Shown here one piece after another: positions 44,768-54,200 of a DNA stretch of 57,728 bases. Under the pieces are notes generated by a model. The model saw only the letters and a list, made by a program, of their open reading frames with translations. It did not search any database and was not told the origin of the DNA. The first letter of the stretch is position 1; every line of letters begins with the position of its first letter. A program made the translations under genes and the position numbers. Origin of the DNA: Verrucomicrobiota bacterium (GTDB lineage: Bacteria; Verrucomicrobiota; Verrucomicrobiia; Chthoniobacterales; Chthoniobacteraceae); the NCBI GenBank assembly GCA_009885995.1, contig VFJQ01000009.1, positions 1 through 57,728 of the forward strand. Direction: 5' to 3'.

Positions 44768-46101
44768 TTGAGGGAATCGAGCCCGGCGAAACCATTGCCT
44801 CGATCGAGCGTGCCGGTGGCATCGGTGCCGAGGTAATTGCCGAGAACGGCAGCATCGGTGACCGAGGCGAGGTCGAGGCCGGTGCCCCCGTTTGCGGCGA
44901 CGATATTCCTTTCCGCCACCGCTGTGCCGCCGATGGCGACGAACCTTACCATGCTCAACCGCACCCCGGCGGTGCTGTTGCCGAGTGCCGCGCTGCCAGT
45001 CGCGTCGAGGCCGACGATGTTGCCCGTGATCGTGTAATCATGCGCTTGCGGGGTCGGGTTCGGAGGCCCGCTCATCACGCCGCTGATGTCGATGCCGTGG
45101 CTCGAATTGCCCGAGACGAGGTTGCCGGTGATCGTGGCGAACGGCGCGTTGGTCATTCGGATGCCACCGGACGAATTGCCGCGCGCGATCGTGCCGGTCA
45201 CGTCGGTGCCAATGTAGTTGCCCTGGATGAGGTAGTCGTGCGCGGCGGTCTCGTTGTTCACATCGAGCGTGCCGGCGATGTTGATGCCGGCGACATTGTT
45301 GCCCGAGATGAAATTGCGCGCCGCCACGGTCGGCCCGCCGATGGTCGTGTTCGGCCCGTCGCTGATGAGAATGCCGGAGCCATCCGCCGCGCCGAGGTCG
45401 GCCGTTCCCGCGGCATTGAGGCCGATGAAATTGCCCGCGATGACGTTGCCCGTCGCGGCGAGTCCGGTGATGCGCACGCCATCGGTGGCGTTGCCCGAGA
45501 TGAGATTGCGCGCCGCAGGCGTGAGGCCGCCGATCGTATTGTTCGAGCCGGCGATGCTGATGCCGACGGAGTTCGCGACCGCCGCGGTGCCCGTCACGTT
45601 CGTGCCGATGAAGCAGCCTTCGACGACGTTGTTGTCCGAGCCCGCATCGAAGGCGAGCGCGGCGCCGCTGGAGTAGCCGTTGATCACCAGCCCGCGCACC
45701 GTGCTGCCATCGGCCGTCGCAGTGAAGCGCAGCCCGGTCGCACCTCCGCCTGCCGAGGCGCCGTTGATGACGATTTGCATCACCGCGTTGTCGCCCGCGG
45801 CGAGCGTATTCGCGCTGGAAGTCGGCTGCGTGAAGCCGTCGATGATGACCGCCTCCGTCATCGCATAGGGCTGCACCGGCGAGATCGTGAAGGGGCCGGC
45901 GCCCGCGAGGTTGAAGGCGACAATGTCCGGCCCGCCGACGTTCGGCGTGGCGTTGGCCAGGTTGAGCGCGAAGAGGAACGAGCCGGCGACGTTCGATGCG
46001 CTCGTGTTCGTGACGGTGAACGTCGCGGGCGCGATGCGCGCTTCGAGGCATTCGATCGATGAGCGGAAGTTGCGGGTGCGAGCGAACGGCGTGGTTTTCA
46101 T
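44719..46101 (-). CDS. Beta-helix surface protein with LEARIAPA N-terminus (frameshifted)
   Basis: A 460-residue frame beginning MKTTPFARTRNFRSSIECLE, followed by ARIAPATFTVTN. The IECLEARIAPA box is a conserved start of large exported PVC proteins, related in position to the LEPR-type motif. The rest is a right-handed beta-helix of repeats of about 45 residues, with five turns of the form GNYIGTDVTGTIARGNSSGG and ARNLISGNATDG. The frame stops at GGTAPGPAI after a one-base shift; the true continuation is in 42779-44767. Restored, the protein would be about 1100 residues: beta-helix plus propeller. It is divergent from the radical SAM gene. Confidence 0.75.
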   Translation of the reverse strand: MKTTPFARTRNFRSSIECLEARIAPATFTVTNTSASNVAGSFLFALNLANATPNVGGPDIVAFNLAGAGPFTISPVQPYAMTEAVIIDGFTQPTSSANTLAAGDNAVMQIVINGASAGGGATGLRFTATADGSTVRGLVINGYSSGAALAFDAGSDNNVVEGCFIGTNVTGTAAVANSVGISIAGSNNTIGGLTPAARNLISGNATDGVRITGLAATGNVIAGNFIGLNAAGTADLGAADGSGILISDGPNTTIGGPTVAARNFISGNNVAGINIAGTLDVNNETAAHDYLIQGNYIGTDVTGTIARGNSSGGIRMTNAPFATITGNLVSGNSSHGIDISGVMSGPPNPTPQAHDYTITGNIVGLDATGSAALGNSTAGVRLSMVRFVAIGGTAVAERNIVAANGGTGLDLASVTDAAVLGNYLGTDATGTLDRGNGFAGLDSLNCTRLTLGGTAPGPAI

Positions 46102-46250
46102 GGGGCAGAGGTGGACGAAGATTCCGGGCGGCGCACCGGCCGTGGCGCGCGATGTCCATCTAGCGCCCGCTCCGGCGGCGGCATAGGAGAAAGCAGCCTG
46201 CCGCCGGAGCGACCGGTGGACGCGGCGCGAATGGCGCGCACAATGGCGCC

Positions 46251-47726
46251 GTGCCCGCGATCGTCCTCGCCACGCTCAATGCGAAATACATCCATGCCGC
46301 CTTTGGCCTGCGCTACCTGCTGGCGAATCTCGGCGAGCTGCGCGAGCGCGCAGTGATCGCGGAGTTCGACATCAACCAGCGGCCGCTGGAGATCGTCGAG
46401 CGGCTGCTCGCGCAACAGCCGCAGATCATCGGACTCGGCGTCTATATTTGGAACGTGACGCAGACCACCGAGATCGTGGCCTTGCTCAAGCGGCTGCGGC
46501 CCGATGTGCGCATCGTCCTCGGCGGGCCGGAGGTCAGCTACGAGTGCGAGGAGCAGGAGATCGTGCGGCTGGCCGATCACACGATCACCGGCGAAGCGGA
46601 CCTCGCATTTGGCGACGTGTGTCGCCGCCTGCTCGCGGGCGAAGCGCTCTCGAAGATCATCCCCGCCGAGCTGCCGCAGCCCGCGCAGCTCGCGCTGCCT
46701 TACGACCTCTACACCGACGACGACATCGCGCATCGCGTGCTCTACGTGGAAGCGTCGCGCGGGTGCCCGTTCACGTGCGAGTTCTGCCTCTCGTCGCTCG
46801 ATATTCCAGTGCGCGCCTTCCCGCTCGACGCCTTCCTCGCCGCGCTCGACGGCTTGCTCGTGCGAGGTGCGCGGCAGTTCAAATTCGTCGATCGCACGTT
46901 CAACCTCCACCTCCCGACTGCGCGCGCGATCCTCGGCTTCTTCCTCGAGCGCTGGCGCGATGGCTTGTTCGTTCACTTCGAGATGGTCCCCGATCGCCTG
47001 CCGCCCGAGCTGCGCGAGTTGATCGCAAAGTTCCCGTCCGGTGCGCTGCAATTCGAGGTCGGCATCCAGACCTTCGACGACGCCACGTCGAAGCACATCA
47101 GCCGCCGGCAAAACCTCGCGCGGCTCGAAGATAACCTCCGCTATCTCCGCGCGGAGACGGGCGTCCACGTCCACGCCGACCTCATCGTCGGCCTGCCCGG
47201 CGAAGATCTTGCGAGCTTCGGGCGCGGTTTTGATCGGCTCGTCGCTCTCGCGCCGCAGGAGATACAGGTTGGCATCCTCAAGCGCCTGCGCGGCACGCCC
47301 ATCGTCCGGCACGACGCCGAGTTCGCGATGCTCTACGCGCCGCAGCCACCCTACGAAATCCTGCAAACGCGCGACCTCGACTTCACCACGCTCCAGCGCA
47401 TGCGCCGCTTCGCACGCTACTGGGATCTCGTGGCCAACAGCGGCCGCTTCACCCACGCGCTCCCGCTGCTCTGGCGCGACGCGTCGCCGTTCGAGCGCTT
47501 CCTCCGTTTCGCCGACTGGCTTCACGCCCGCTTGCGCCGCACGCATGAGATCGCGCTCGCCACGCTCGCGGAGTCGCTGTCCGTCTTCCTCACGAGCGAA
47601 CTCGGGATCAGCGAAAGCGAAGCAGCGCTCGCGCTGGAGGCTGATGGCGGGCGCGCACGTTCCGGCGCGGGCCCACGCCGGCAGCGGCGCCACACGCAGC
47701 TCACCGGCGCCACACTTCCTGCATGA
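46251..47726 (+). CDS. B12-binding radical SAM protein with DUF4080-like C-terminus
   Basis: A 491-residue cytoplasmic protein. No ATG is in frame near the start; GTG at 46251 (encoding [19 protein letters not shown]) is used. An N-terminal cobalamin-binding Rossmann domain (about 1-135) has [20 protein letters not shown] and [10 protein letters not shown]. The radical SAM core has GCPFTCEFC (C172, C176, C179) and later [12 protein letters not shown]-terminal domain follows, as in DUF4080 proteins. Such enzymes use SAM and B12 for methylation or rearrangement; the substrate is unknown. The 3' end overlaps the convergent OGT-like gene by 26 bp. Confidence 0.9.
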   Translation: MPAIVLATLNAKYIHAAFGLRYLLANLGELRERAVIAEFDINQRPLEIVERLLAQQPQIIGLGVYIWNVTQTTEIVALLKRLRPDVRIVLGGPEVSYECEEQEIVRLADHTITGEADLAFGDVCRRLLAGEALSKIIPAELPQPAQLALPYDLYTDDDIAHRVLYVEASRGCPFTCEFCLSSLDIPVRAFPLDAFLAALDGLLVRGARQFKFVDRTFNLHLPTARAILGFFLERWRDGLFVHFEMVPDRLPPELRELIAKFPSGALQFEVGIQTFDDATSKHISRRQNLARLEDNLRYLRAETGVHVHADLIVGLPGEDLASFGRGFDRLVALAPQEIQVGILKRLRGTPIVRHDAEFAMLYAPQPPYEILQTRDLDFTTLQRMRRFARYWDLVANSGRFTHALPLLWRDASPFERFLRFADWLHARLRRTHEIALATLAESLSVFLTSELGISESEAALALEADGGRARSGAGPRRQRRHTQLTGATLPA

Positions 47727-49761
47727 GCGCCGCAAAGTGCGCGGCGAAGCGCGGCCCGTCGCACAGGGGCGAGGCAGCCATCTGCCCGCGCAACCGCGCG
47801 CGGATCGCCGCGAGGCGCGGCAGATCGTTCGCGAGCGCCACGGCGAGGTCCACATATTCGTCGAAATCGCGAGCGATCGTCTCGGTGAACCCGGCGGCCG
47901 TGAGATGCGTGAGGCCGTGCCGGCTGGCAAAAGTTTCGCCGGGGCAGGTGACCACCGGCACGCCCATCCAGAGCGCCTCGCAGGTGGTTTGCCCGCCGTT
48001 GTAAGGCGCGGTGTCCAGCGCGAGATCGACGCGCTGGTAGCAGGCGAGCACCTCGTCGGGCGGCGACCAGCCGAGCAGCTCGACGCGATCTTCCGCGATG
48101 CCGTGCGCGGCGAACGGCTGCCGGTAACACGCCGCGGTGGATGGATCGTCGAGCCCGCGATTCTTCAGCAGCAGCCGCGCGTGCGGCAGTCGGTGAAGGA
48201 TGCGCGCCCAGACGGCGATGATTTCCGGCGTGATCTTGGGCAGCACATTGAAGCTGCCGAAGGTGAAGCTCCCGCTCTCGATCGCCGGCAGCGGCCCGAC
48301 GGGCGGCGCGGTGGCGGGCGGATCGTAGCAAATGTAGTCGTCGGGCATCCGCAGGACTTTCTCGCGAATCCACGGCTCCGCCTCCGGCGGAATCTGGCGC
48401 GGGTCCGCGAGGAGGTAGTCGATCGCCGCGAGCCCGGTTGTGCCGACGTAATCGCACCATGTGACCTGGATCGGCGCGGGTTTGCGCGCAAAGACGAGCA
48501 GGCGGTTGCCGGCGGTGTGGCCGGCGAGGTCGAAGAGGATATCCACCGCATCCTCGCGGATCTTCAGGGCGAGTTCGTGGTCGCGCAGCGCGGTCACCTC
48601 GTGCCACGCCGTCGCCGTGGCACGGATGCGCGCGGTCATCGCATCCGCGACTACCGAGTCCGAGTAGCAGAAGATCTGAAACTGCTCCCGGTCGAGATGC
48701 TCCAGGAGCGGGGTGAGGAAGTGGCCGACGGCGTGCCGGGCGAAATGCGGCGAGATGAAACCGAGCCGCAGCGGTCGCTGCGGGTCGGCCGTGCGATGAT
48801 GAAGCGGCCACGAGTCGCGTAGCGGCGCGGCATGGCGGCGGTCGAATTCGCAGTGCGCCTCGAAGATCCCGCGGAGCGTGGCCTGCGTGCGGTAGTGCAG
48901 GTTCGCGAGCAGATTGCTGTGCAGGGCCGGGACGTCCGGCGCGAGGAGCAGCACGCGCTCGAAGCAGGCGATGGCTTCATCCCGCGAGCCCTGCTCCATC
49001 AGCGCGATGCCGAGATTATTGAGCGCGAGCGCGGAGTCGGGCGCGAGGAGCAGCGCGCGGCGATACAGGGCGATGGCCTCGCCGGGCCGGCCCTGCTCCT
49101 TGCGGACGTGGCCGAGGTTGTTGTGCGCCAGCGCGAAGTCCGGTTGCAACTCGATCGCCCTGCGCAAGGCGGCGCCCGCTTCGTCGAGTCGGGATTGGCT
49201 TCTCAGCGCATTGCCGAGGTTGCAGTGAGCCATCGCGTAGCCGGGCTGGAGTTCGATCGCCCGGCGGAAGGCGGTGATTGCCCGATCGAGCTGGTGCAGC
49301 GATTGGAGCGAGTTGCCCAGGTTGTTATGCGCCTCGGCCAGGTCCGGCTGGAGTGTGAGAGCTCGCTGAAAGGCGGCGATGGCTTCGTCGAACTGGCCGT
49401 CTTCCCGCAGCGTATTGCCGAGGTTGACATGAGCGATTGCCAGATCCGGCTGGAGATGGAGCGCATGCTGGAAAGCGGCGATGGCTTCGGCGAAGCGGCC
49501 CTGATCCTTGAGAGTGTTGCCAAGGTTAAAGTGGTAGTGGGCTGCGAAGGGCTGCACCGCGATCGCCTGGCGGATGAGGCCCGCGGCGACCTGTGGGGAT
49601 CCGCAGACTTGGGCGATCAAGCCGAGCAGGTTCAGCGCGTCGGCGTGGTTCGGGTCCACCGCGAGGATCTGCCGGTAGAGTCCCTCCGCCTCGCCGAGCC
49701 GCCCAGCTTGGTGATGCTGGATCGCGAGGTCGAGCGCCTGCGCGAGGGTCAGCGCGGGCAT
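47701..49761 (-). CDS. TPR/O-GlcNAc-transferase-like protein (SPINDLY/GT41 type)
   Basis: A 686-residue protein without a signal peptide. Residues about 5-275 hold at least seven TPR repeats of 34 residues (for example [38 protein letters not shown]). Residues about 320-680 are the catalytic GT41/SPY-like part: [74 protein letters not shown] and [15 protein letters not shown]. Family members transfer GlcNAc or other sugars to Ser/Thr/Asn of proteins in the cytoplasm. A second, divergent copy lies at 55583-57562. No flagellin or pilin target is in the window. Confidence 0.92.
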   Translation of the reverse strand: MPALTLAQALDLAIQHHQAGRLGEAEGLYRQILAVDPNHADALNLLGLIAQVCGSPQVAAGLIRQAIAVQPFAAHYHFNLGNTLKDQGRFAEAIAAFQHALHLQPDLAIAHVNLGNTLREDGQFDEAIAAFQRALTLQPDLAEAHNNLGNSLQSLHQLDRAITAFRRAIELQPGYAMAHCNLGNALRSQSRLDEAGAALRRAIELQPDFALAHNNLGHVRKEQGRPGEAIALYRRALLLAPDSALALNNLGIALMEQGSRDEAIACFERVLLLAPDVPALHSNLLANLHYRTQATLRGIFEAHCEFDRRHAAPLRDSWPLHHRTADPQRPLRLGFISPHFARHAVGHFLTPLLEHLDREQFQIFCYSDSVVADAMTARIRATATAWHEVTALRDHELALKIREDAVDILFDLAGHTAGNRLLVFARKPAPIQVTWCDYVGTTGLAAIDYLLADPRQIPPEAEPWIREKVLRMPDDYICYDPPATAPPVGPLPAIESGSFTFGSFNVLPKITPEIIAVWARILHRLPHARLLLKNRGLDDPSTAACYRQPFAAHGIAEDRVELLGWSPPDEVLACYQRVDLALDTAPYNGGQTTCEALWMGVPVVTCPGETFASRHGLTHLTAAGFTETIARDFDEYVDLAVALANDLPRLAAIRARLRGQMAASPLCDGPRFAAHFAALMQEVWRR

Positions 49762-49878
49762 GGCGGCGGGCAGGTGCGGGCGTCGGGTGCGGGCATGGTG
49801 AAGATCGCAGCCTATGCGCGGAGCTGCGCGCTTGTCATCCGTGCCGTCCGAACCTGTCTTTATGACGCTCGCCGTGGC

Positions 49879-50214
49879 TCATGGCGACCGGTCCGGCTTG
49901 ATTGGGCTTGATTCGCCTTGATTGGTCGGAGGCGCATCTGTCCGCAGACCGAAGATTTCCCGGATGCGGCGCACCTTCTCGTCTTCCGACAGGCCACCGC
50001 CGCAGATGCGTTGCCGGTTCTCCGGCTGCATGGCCCAATTCAGCAGTTCCTCGTCGGTCTTCGCTTTTCGCTCGCGGTCGAAGTCGAGCCGTTCGCGTTC
50101 GAGCTGCAGGCGCTCTGCGCTGTGATCGCCCTTCTCTTCGCAATACGCGCGGCACTCATCCCACGTTTTGAAAGCGGGAAGATGTTCCTTGGGCTTCGGT
50201 GCGTGCGCGCTCAT
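49879..50214 (-). CDS. Hypothetical protein, 111 aa, third gene of toxin-antitoxin operon
   Basis: I do not recognise this family. The product is small, charged and probably helical: KTWDECRAYCEEKGDHSAER, LQLERERLDFDRERKAKTDE, and a C-terminal GGGLSEDEKVRRIREIFGL. The ATG overlaps the stop of the ParE-like toxin gene by 4 bp (ATGA), so it is co-translated with the toxin. The coiled-coil-like middle part suggests a partner-binding or DNA-binding role, perhaps as an extra regulator. Open frames on the other strand make its coding status less certain than its neighbours, but the coupling supports it. Confidence 0.6.
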   Translation of the reverse strand: MSAHAPKPKEHLPAFKTWDECRAYCEEKGDHSAERLQLERERLDFDRERKAKTDEELLNWAMQPENRQRICGGGLSEDEKVRRIREIFGLRTDAPPTNQGESSPIKPDRSP

Positions 50215-50507
50215 GGGCGCAACCGCTCCCGCATCCACGCCGGATCGCGCCGGCAATCGAGGACCGCATGCACGGACGCGATCTCCTTCGCGACCGTGCA
50301 ATAGACGGCGAACGGAAACCGCTTCGAGAGCAGGCGATGATACGGCCCGAAGTGCAGCGCGTGGATGCCCGCATACAGCCGCAGCGAGTCGATGTCCGAG
50401 GACTGGCTGTCGAGAAAGTAGGCGCCGATCCCCGCCGCCTGCCGCTCGTAAAACGCGAAGCCCTGGACCAGGTCGTCCTCAGCCCGGTCGAGAATCCGGA
50501 TCTTCAT
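50211..50507 (-). CDS. RelE/ParE-type toxin
   Basis: A 98-residue protein beginning MKIRILDRAEDDLVQGFAFY; the open frame upstream to 50606 lies inside the antitoxin gene and is not used. The RelE/ParE fold is seen in the N-terminal strand and helix (DRAEDDLVQGFAFYERQ), the GPYHRLLSKRFPFAVYC strand pair, and the C-terminal AVLDCRRDPAWMRERL. ParE toxins poison gyrase, while RelE toxins cut mRNA on the ribosome; which applies here is not clear. It overlaps the antitoxin gene by 29 bp, the usual arrangement for these modules, and overlaps the next gene by 4 bp. Confidence 0.85.
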   Translation of the reverse strand: MKIRILDRAEDDLVQGFAFYERQAAGIGAYFLDSQSSDIDSLRLYAGIHALHFGPYHRLLSKRFPFAVYCTVAKEIASVHAVLDCRRDPAWMRERLRP

Positions 50508-50721
50508 GGCAGCGCGCGGCGATCCTTGCTTTCGCTTCGTCCCAATCGGAAAACTCCGCCCGGCCCTCGGCCACGAGTCTCTCGCGTTCGGCCAGCACCT
50601 CGCCATGCCACGCCGGAGATGGGATGGGTTCCCCGCGATGGCAGAGATCGTCCCAGAGCGCTTCCATCGCGCGGAGCTTTTCCACGACGCTCATTTTATT
50701 CAGCGGCAAGGTGGCGGGCAT
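50479..50721 (-). CDS. Antitoxin, addiction-module-protein family
   Basis: An 80-residue protein with the TIGR02574-type pattern: MSVVEKLRAMEALWDDL near the N-terminus, and EVLAERERLVAEGRAEFSDW then DEAKARIAAR near the C-terminus. It would bind and neutralise the ParE-like toxin encoded just downstream (29-bp overlap) and probably represses the operon. An internal Met at residue 10 is a second possible start. It lies 10 bp after a gene remnant and about 510 bp from clpB. Confidence 0.85.
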   Translation of the reverse strand: MPATLPLNKMSVVEKLRAMEALWDDLCHRGEPIPSPAWHGEVLAERERLVAEGRAEFSDWDEAKARIAARCHEDPDSRPG

Positions 50722-50731
50722 GGGCGGGAAG

Positions 50732-51103
50732 CTAGCGCGTCGGGTGGTGATGTCGAGGCTTGCTGACGGTGACGCAGTCGCTCGTGATGAATGCCGCGCG
50801 CTCCGCTTCAGGCAGCGGCAGGCCGGGCGGGGTGATGGGGTCGCCGGCGCATTCCTTCGCGGCGCAGGCGAGGTTGAGATTGGGCAGGGCGGCCAGCAGG
50901 TCGGCGAATTTCTTGCCGCCGCCGGTGCGGGCGGCTTCGCCCTTGATGAGTTCGAGCTGCGCGGAGCCGGGCTTTTTTGCGACGCGAAACTCGAAGCTCG
51001 CGCCGGCCTCGATGGCGCTGTCGTGGCCGAGTGCGCGAAAGAATTGATCGAGAGAGGATTGGAGTTCAGCCGCAGGCCGCGCGGAGAATGGCGGGGCCGC
51101 GGT
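50732..51103 (-). pseudogene. 5'-truncated gene remnant beside the inverted-repeat element
   Basis: A frame of 123 codons ends in TAG at 50732-50734 and has strong G/C third-position bias, as in real genes here. It contains AELQSSLDQFFRALGHDSAIE and LIKGEAARTGGGKKFADLL. It has no ATG, GTG or TTG start: its 5' end runs straight into the 20-bp terminal repeat of the 138-bp element, and upstream in frame only an ATA lies before a stop. It looks like the 3' part of a gene cut off when the element inserted or by a linked deletion. The family is not recognised. Confidence 0.55.
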
Positions 51104-51239
51104 TAAGAGTCTGTCGGACTTGCGTGTGCGTATTTCTTATACAGCCCGTCACGGCGTTTTTATTTTCCGGGAGACATCGGGTGGCGGGCAAAATGGGGTA
51201 TTTTCATCAATAAAAGGTTAAGTCCGACAGACTCTTAAC
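51102..51239. mobile_element. 138-bp MITE-like element with 20-bp perfect inverted repeats at TTAA
   Basis: Bases 51102-51121 (GTTAAGAGTCTGTCGGACTT) and 51220-51239 are a perfect 20-bp inverted repeat. The 98 bp between them are markedly A/T-richer than the surroundings and contain no gene. TTAA sits just inside both outer ends and may be a target-site duplication. On the right it includes the TAA stop of clpB, and on the left it borders a truncated gene. The structure matches a non-autonomous miniature transposable element. No transposase for it is in the window, and the long loop makes a terminator hairpin unlikely. Confidence 0.65.
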
Positions 51240-54200
51240 TGCCGAACACGATCTTCCCGTCGCGCGCGTCCACGGTGATGGACTGGCCTTCGCGGAGTTT
51301 TCCGTCGAGGATGTCGAGGGCGAGGGGATCGAGCAGTTCGCGCTGGATCACGCGCTTGAGCGGGCGGGCGCCATAGACGGGATCGTAGCCTTCGCGGCCG
51401 AGATGGGCTTTGGCGGCGTCGGTCAGGATGAGCGTGAGCTTTTGGTCGGCGAGGCGTTTGGTCAGGCGGCCGAGCTGGATCTCGACGATGTGCTTGAGGT
51501 CACCTTCGTTCAGGCGGTCGAACATCACGACTTCATCCACGCGGTTGAGAAACTCGGGGCGGAAGTGGCCGCGCAGGGCATCCATGACGCGGGCTTCGCG
51601 CTGCTCGGCGTTGGTGTCGTCGAGGATGAACTGGCTGCCGAGGTTGCTCGTCATGATGATGACCGTGTTTTTGAAATCGATCGTGCGGCCCTGGCCGTCT
51701 GTGATGCGACCGTCGTCGAGCACTTGCAGCAGCACGTTAAAGACGTCGTGGTGCGCCTTTTCGATCTCATCGAAAAGCACGACGCTATACGGTTTGCGGC
51801 GGACGGTTTCGGTGAGCTGGCCGCCTTCCTCGAAGCCGACGTAGCCGGGCGGCGCGCCGATCAGGCGGGCGACGCTGTGCTTCTCCATGTATTCGCTCAT
51901 GTCGATGCGGACGATGGCGTTGTCGTCGTCGAAAAGGAACTCGGCGAGCGCCTTGCTCAGCTCGGTTTTGCCGACGCCCGTGGGGCCGAGGAAGATGAAG
52001 CTGCCGATGGGCCGCTGCGGGTCGCCGAGGCCGGAGCGGGCGCGGCGGACGGCGTTGGCGACGGCGGTGATGGCTTTCTTTTGGCCGATGACGCGGGCGC
52101 TGAGGCGCTGCTCCATTTTGACGAGCTTCTCGCGCTCGCCTTCGCGGAGATTCGCGACGGGAATGTGGGTCCACGCGCTGACGACTTCGGCGATGTCTTC
52201 CTCGGTGACTTCTTCGCGGAGCAGCCGCCGGCGCAGGGTGGAAGCGGCGCCCTCGCCGCTTCTCGATGCTGGGGCGGCGCCCTCGCCGCGCGAATGAAGC
52301 GACGAGGCGTCGCTTCCACCGCGCTCCGGATTGCGCCGCACGTATTCGTGCAACCGCGCGAGGTGATCGGCACTGCGCACGATGTGATCGAAGCTCTCCT
52401 TCTGCCAAAACTCGCCGGTCCGTCCGAGAGCCTTGTTGATGCGGTGCGCGGACACCGATTTCCACGCCTGCATCGTCTCCGAGAGGTTGTGTTCGCCGAG
52501 CGGCGTCACGAGGACGTGAACGTGGTTCGGCATCACGACGAAATCCTCGAGCCGATACTTCGATCCGTCGTCGTGCTTGAGCACGGCTTCGACGATCTCG
52601 CGCAACTCGGGGCGTGCGAGCACGCATTCGCCGTGGGCTTCGTCGAGCCATGCCTCCCAGCGGTCGGGGAAGCGCTCGAAGTATTCGCGCTCGATCTCCG
52701 GCGTCCACGGCTCGGGATGCGCGGCGAGCCATGCGTCGCGCTCGCTTACCCATTGGCGGACGCGTTCGGCGGGGAGCGAGTCGGCCGTGCGCCACGTTAC
52801 GAAGTAGGTGGTGCCGTCCTGCCGCCAGTGCGGGAGATTGCCGCCGCGGACGGAGCCGATCGGGGCGGTGGGGTCGAAGGCGGTGAAGGTGGAAGCGACG
52901 GTGGAAGCGACGGTGGAAGCGACGCCTCGTCGCTTCGCGGCCTCTTCATCAAGCGGCGGGGCGCCGCTTGGGTTTTTGGAGTGAAGCGACGAGGCCTCGC
53001 TTCCACCTTGAGCCATCTTTGCGTTGTGCAGATCGATCTGTTTCTGCACGGCGGGGATGTGGCCGTATTGGATCTCGCTGGCGGTGGTGAGGTCGCCTTT
53101 GCGCGTCGCCTGCTCGAGGTCGAGGCGGAGTTGTTCGAGCTGTTCGTTGAGCCGGCGCTGCACGTCGATGACGGCTTTTTCGCTCTGCCACTGCGCCTTC
53201 ATCGCGGCGCTCTTTTCGCGCAATCCGGCGAGGTCTTTCTCGATGCGCGCGAGGCGTTCCTTGCTCGCGGCGTCCTTCTCCTTTTTCAAGGCCTGGCGCT
53301 CCATTTCGAGCTGCATGACCTCGCGCTCGACCACGTCTATTTCCGTCGGCATCGACTCGATCTCGATCTTCAAGCGGCTCGCGGCTTCATCCACGAGATC
53401 GACGGCTTTGTCCGGCAGGAAGCGGTCGCTGATGTAGCGGTGCGAAAGCGTGGCGGCGGCGACGAGCGCGGCGTCCTGGATGCGCACGCCGTGGTGGACT
53501 TCGTAGCGTTCCTTCAGCCCGCGCAGGATGGCGATGGTGTCGGGCACGCTGGGCTCATCGACCATCACGGGTTGGAAACGCCGCTCGAGGGCGGGATCTT
53601 TTTCGATGTGCTTGCGATACTCGTCGAGGGTGGTCGCGCCGATGGTGCGCAGTTCGCCGCGGGCGAGCTGGGGCTTGAGCATATTGCCCGCGTCCATCGC
53701 GCCTTCGGCCTTGCCCGCGCCGACGATGGTGTGCAGCTCGTCGATGAAGAGGATGATCTCGCCCTGGGAGTCTGTGACTTCCTTGAGGAAGGCCTTGAGC
53801 CGGTCCTCGAATTCGCCGCGGAACTTCGCGCCCGCGATCATCGACGAGATGTCCATGGCGATGATGCGCTTGTCCTTGAGCGACTCCGGCACGTCCCCCG
53901 CGACGATGCGGCGGGCGAGGCCCTCGACGATGGCGGTCTTGCCGACGCCGGGTTCGCCGATGAGGACGGGGTTGTTCTTCGTGCGGCGGGAGAGCACCTG
54001 CATGGCGCGGCGGATCTCCGAGTCGCGGCCGATGACGGGGTCGATCTTGCCCTTCCGCGCCAGCGCGGTGAGGTCGCGGCCGTATTTTTCGAGCGTCTGG
54101 TATTTGTCCTCGGGATTCTGGTCGGTCACGCGCTGCGAACCTCGCACGTGCTGGAGCGCCTGCATGAGCTTTGCGCGGGTCACGCCGGTTTCCTTGAGCA

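Larger units (their letters stand above)
52237..53007 (-). mobile_element. RAYT (Y1/HUH) transposase block with REP-like ends, in frame within clpB
   Basis: A 771-bp block (257 codons exactly) has inverted 10-bp ends GGTGGAAGCG at 52237-52246 and 52998-53007. It encodes a complete REP-associated tyrosine transposase domain at ClpB residues about 581-750: [18 protein letters not shown] at the start, the HUH motif in MPNHVHVL (H684, H686), [16 protein letters not shown], and the catalytic Tyr in LHEYVRRNP (Y744). No ATG/GTG begins the transposase part, so it can be made only as part of ClpB or from an unseen start. Family knowledge: RAYTs bind and cut REP hairpins; most are single-copy domesticated genes. 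Confidence 0.85.

Noticed and set aside
51102..51239. Inverted repeat after clpB as a rho-independent terminator
   Set aside because: The arms are 98 bp apart and there is no T-run; the perfect ends with TTAA fit a miniature transposable element better.
52888..52923. Tandem GGTGGAAGCGAC repeats as a possible CRISPR or VNTR array
   Set aside because: Only three 12-bp copies without spacers, inside a coding frame; better explained as part of the REP-like ends.
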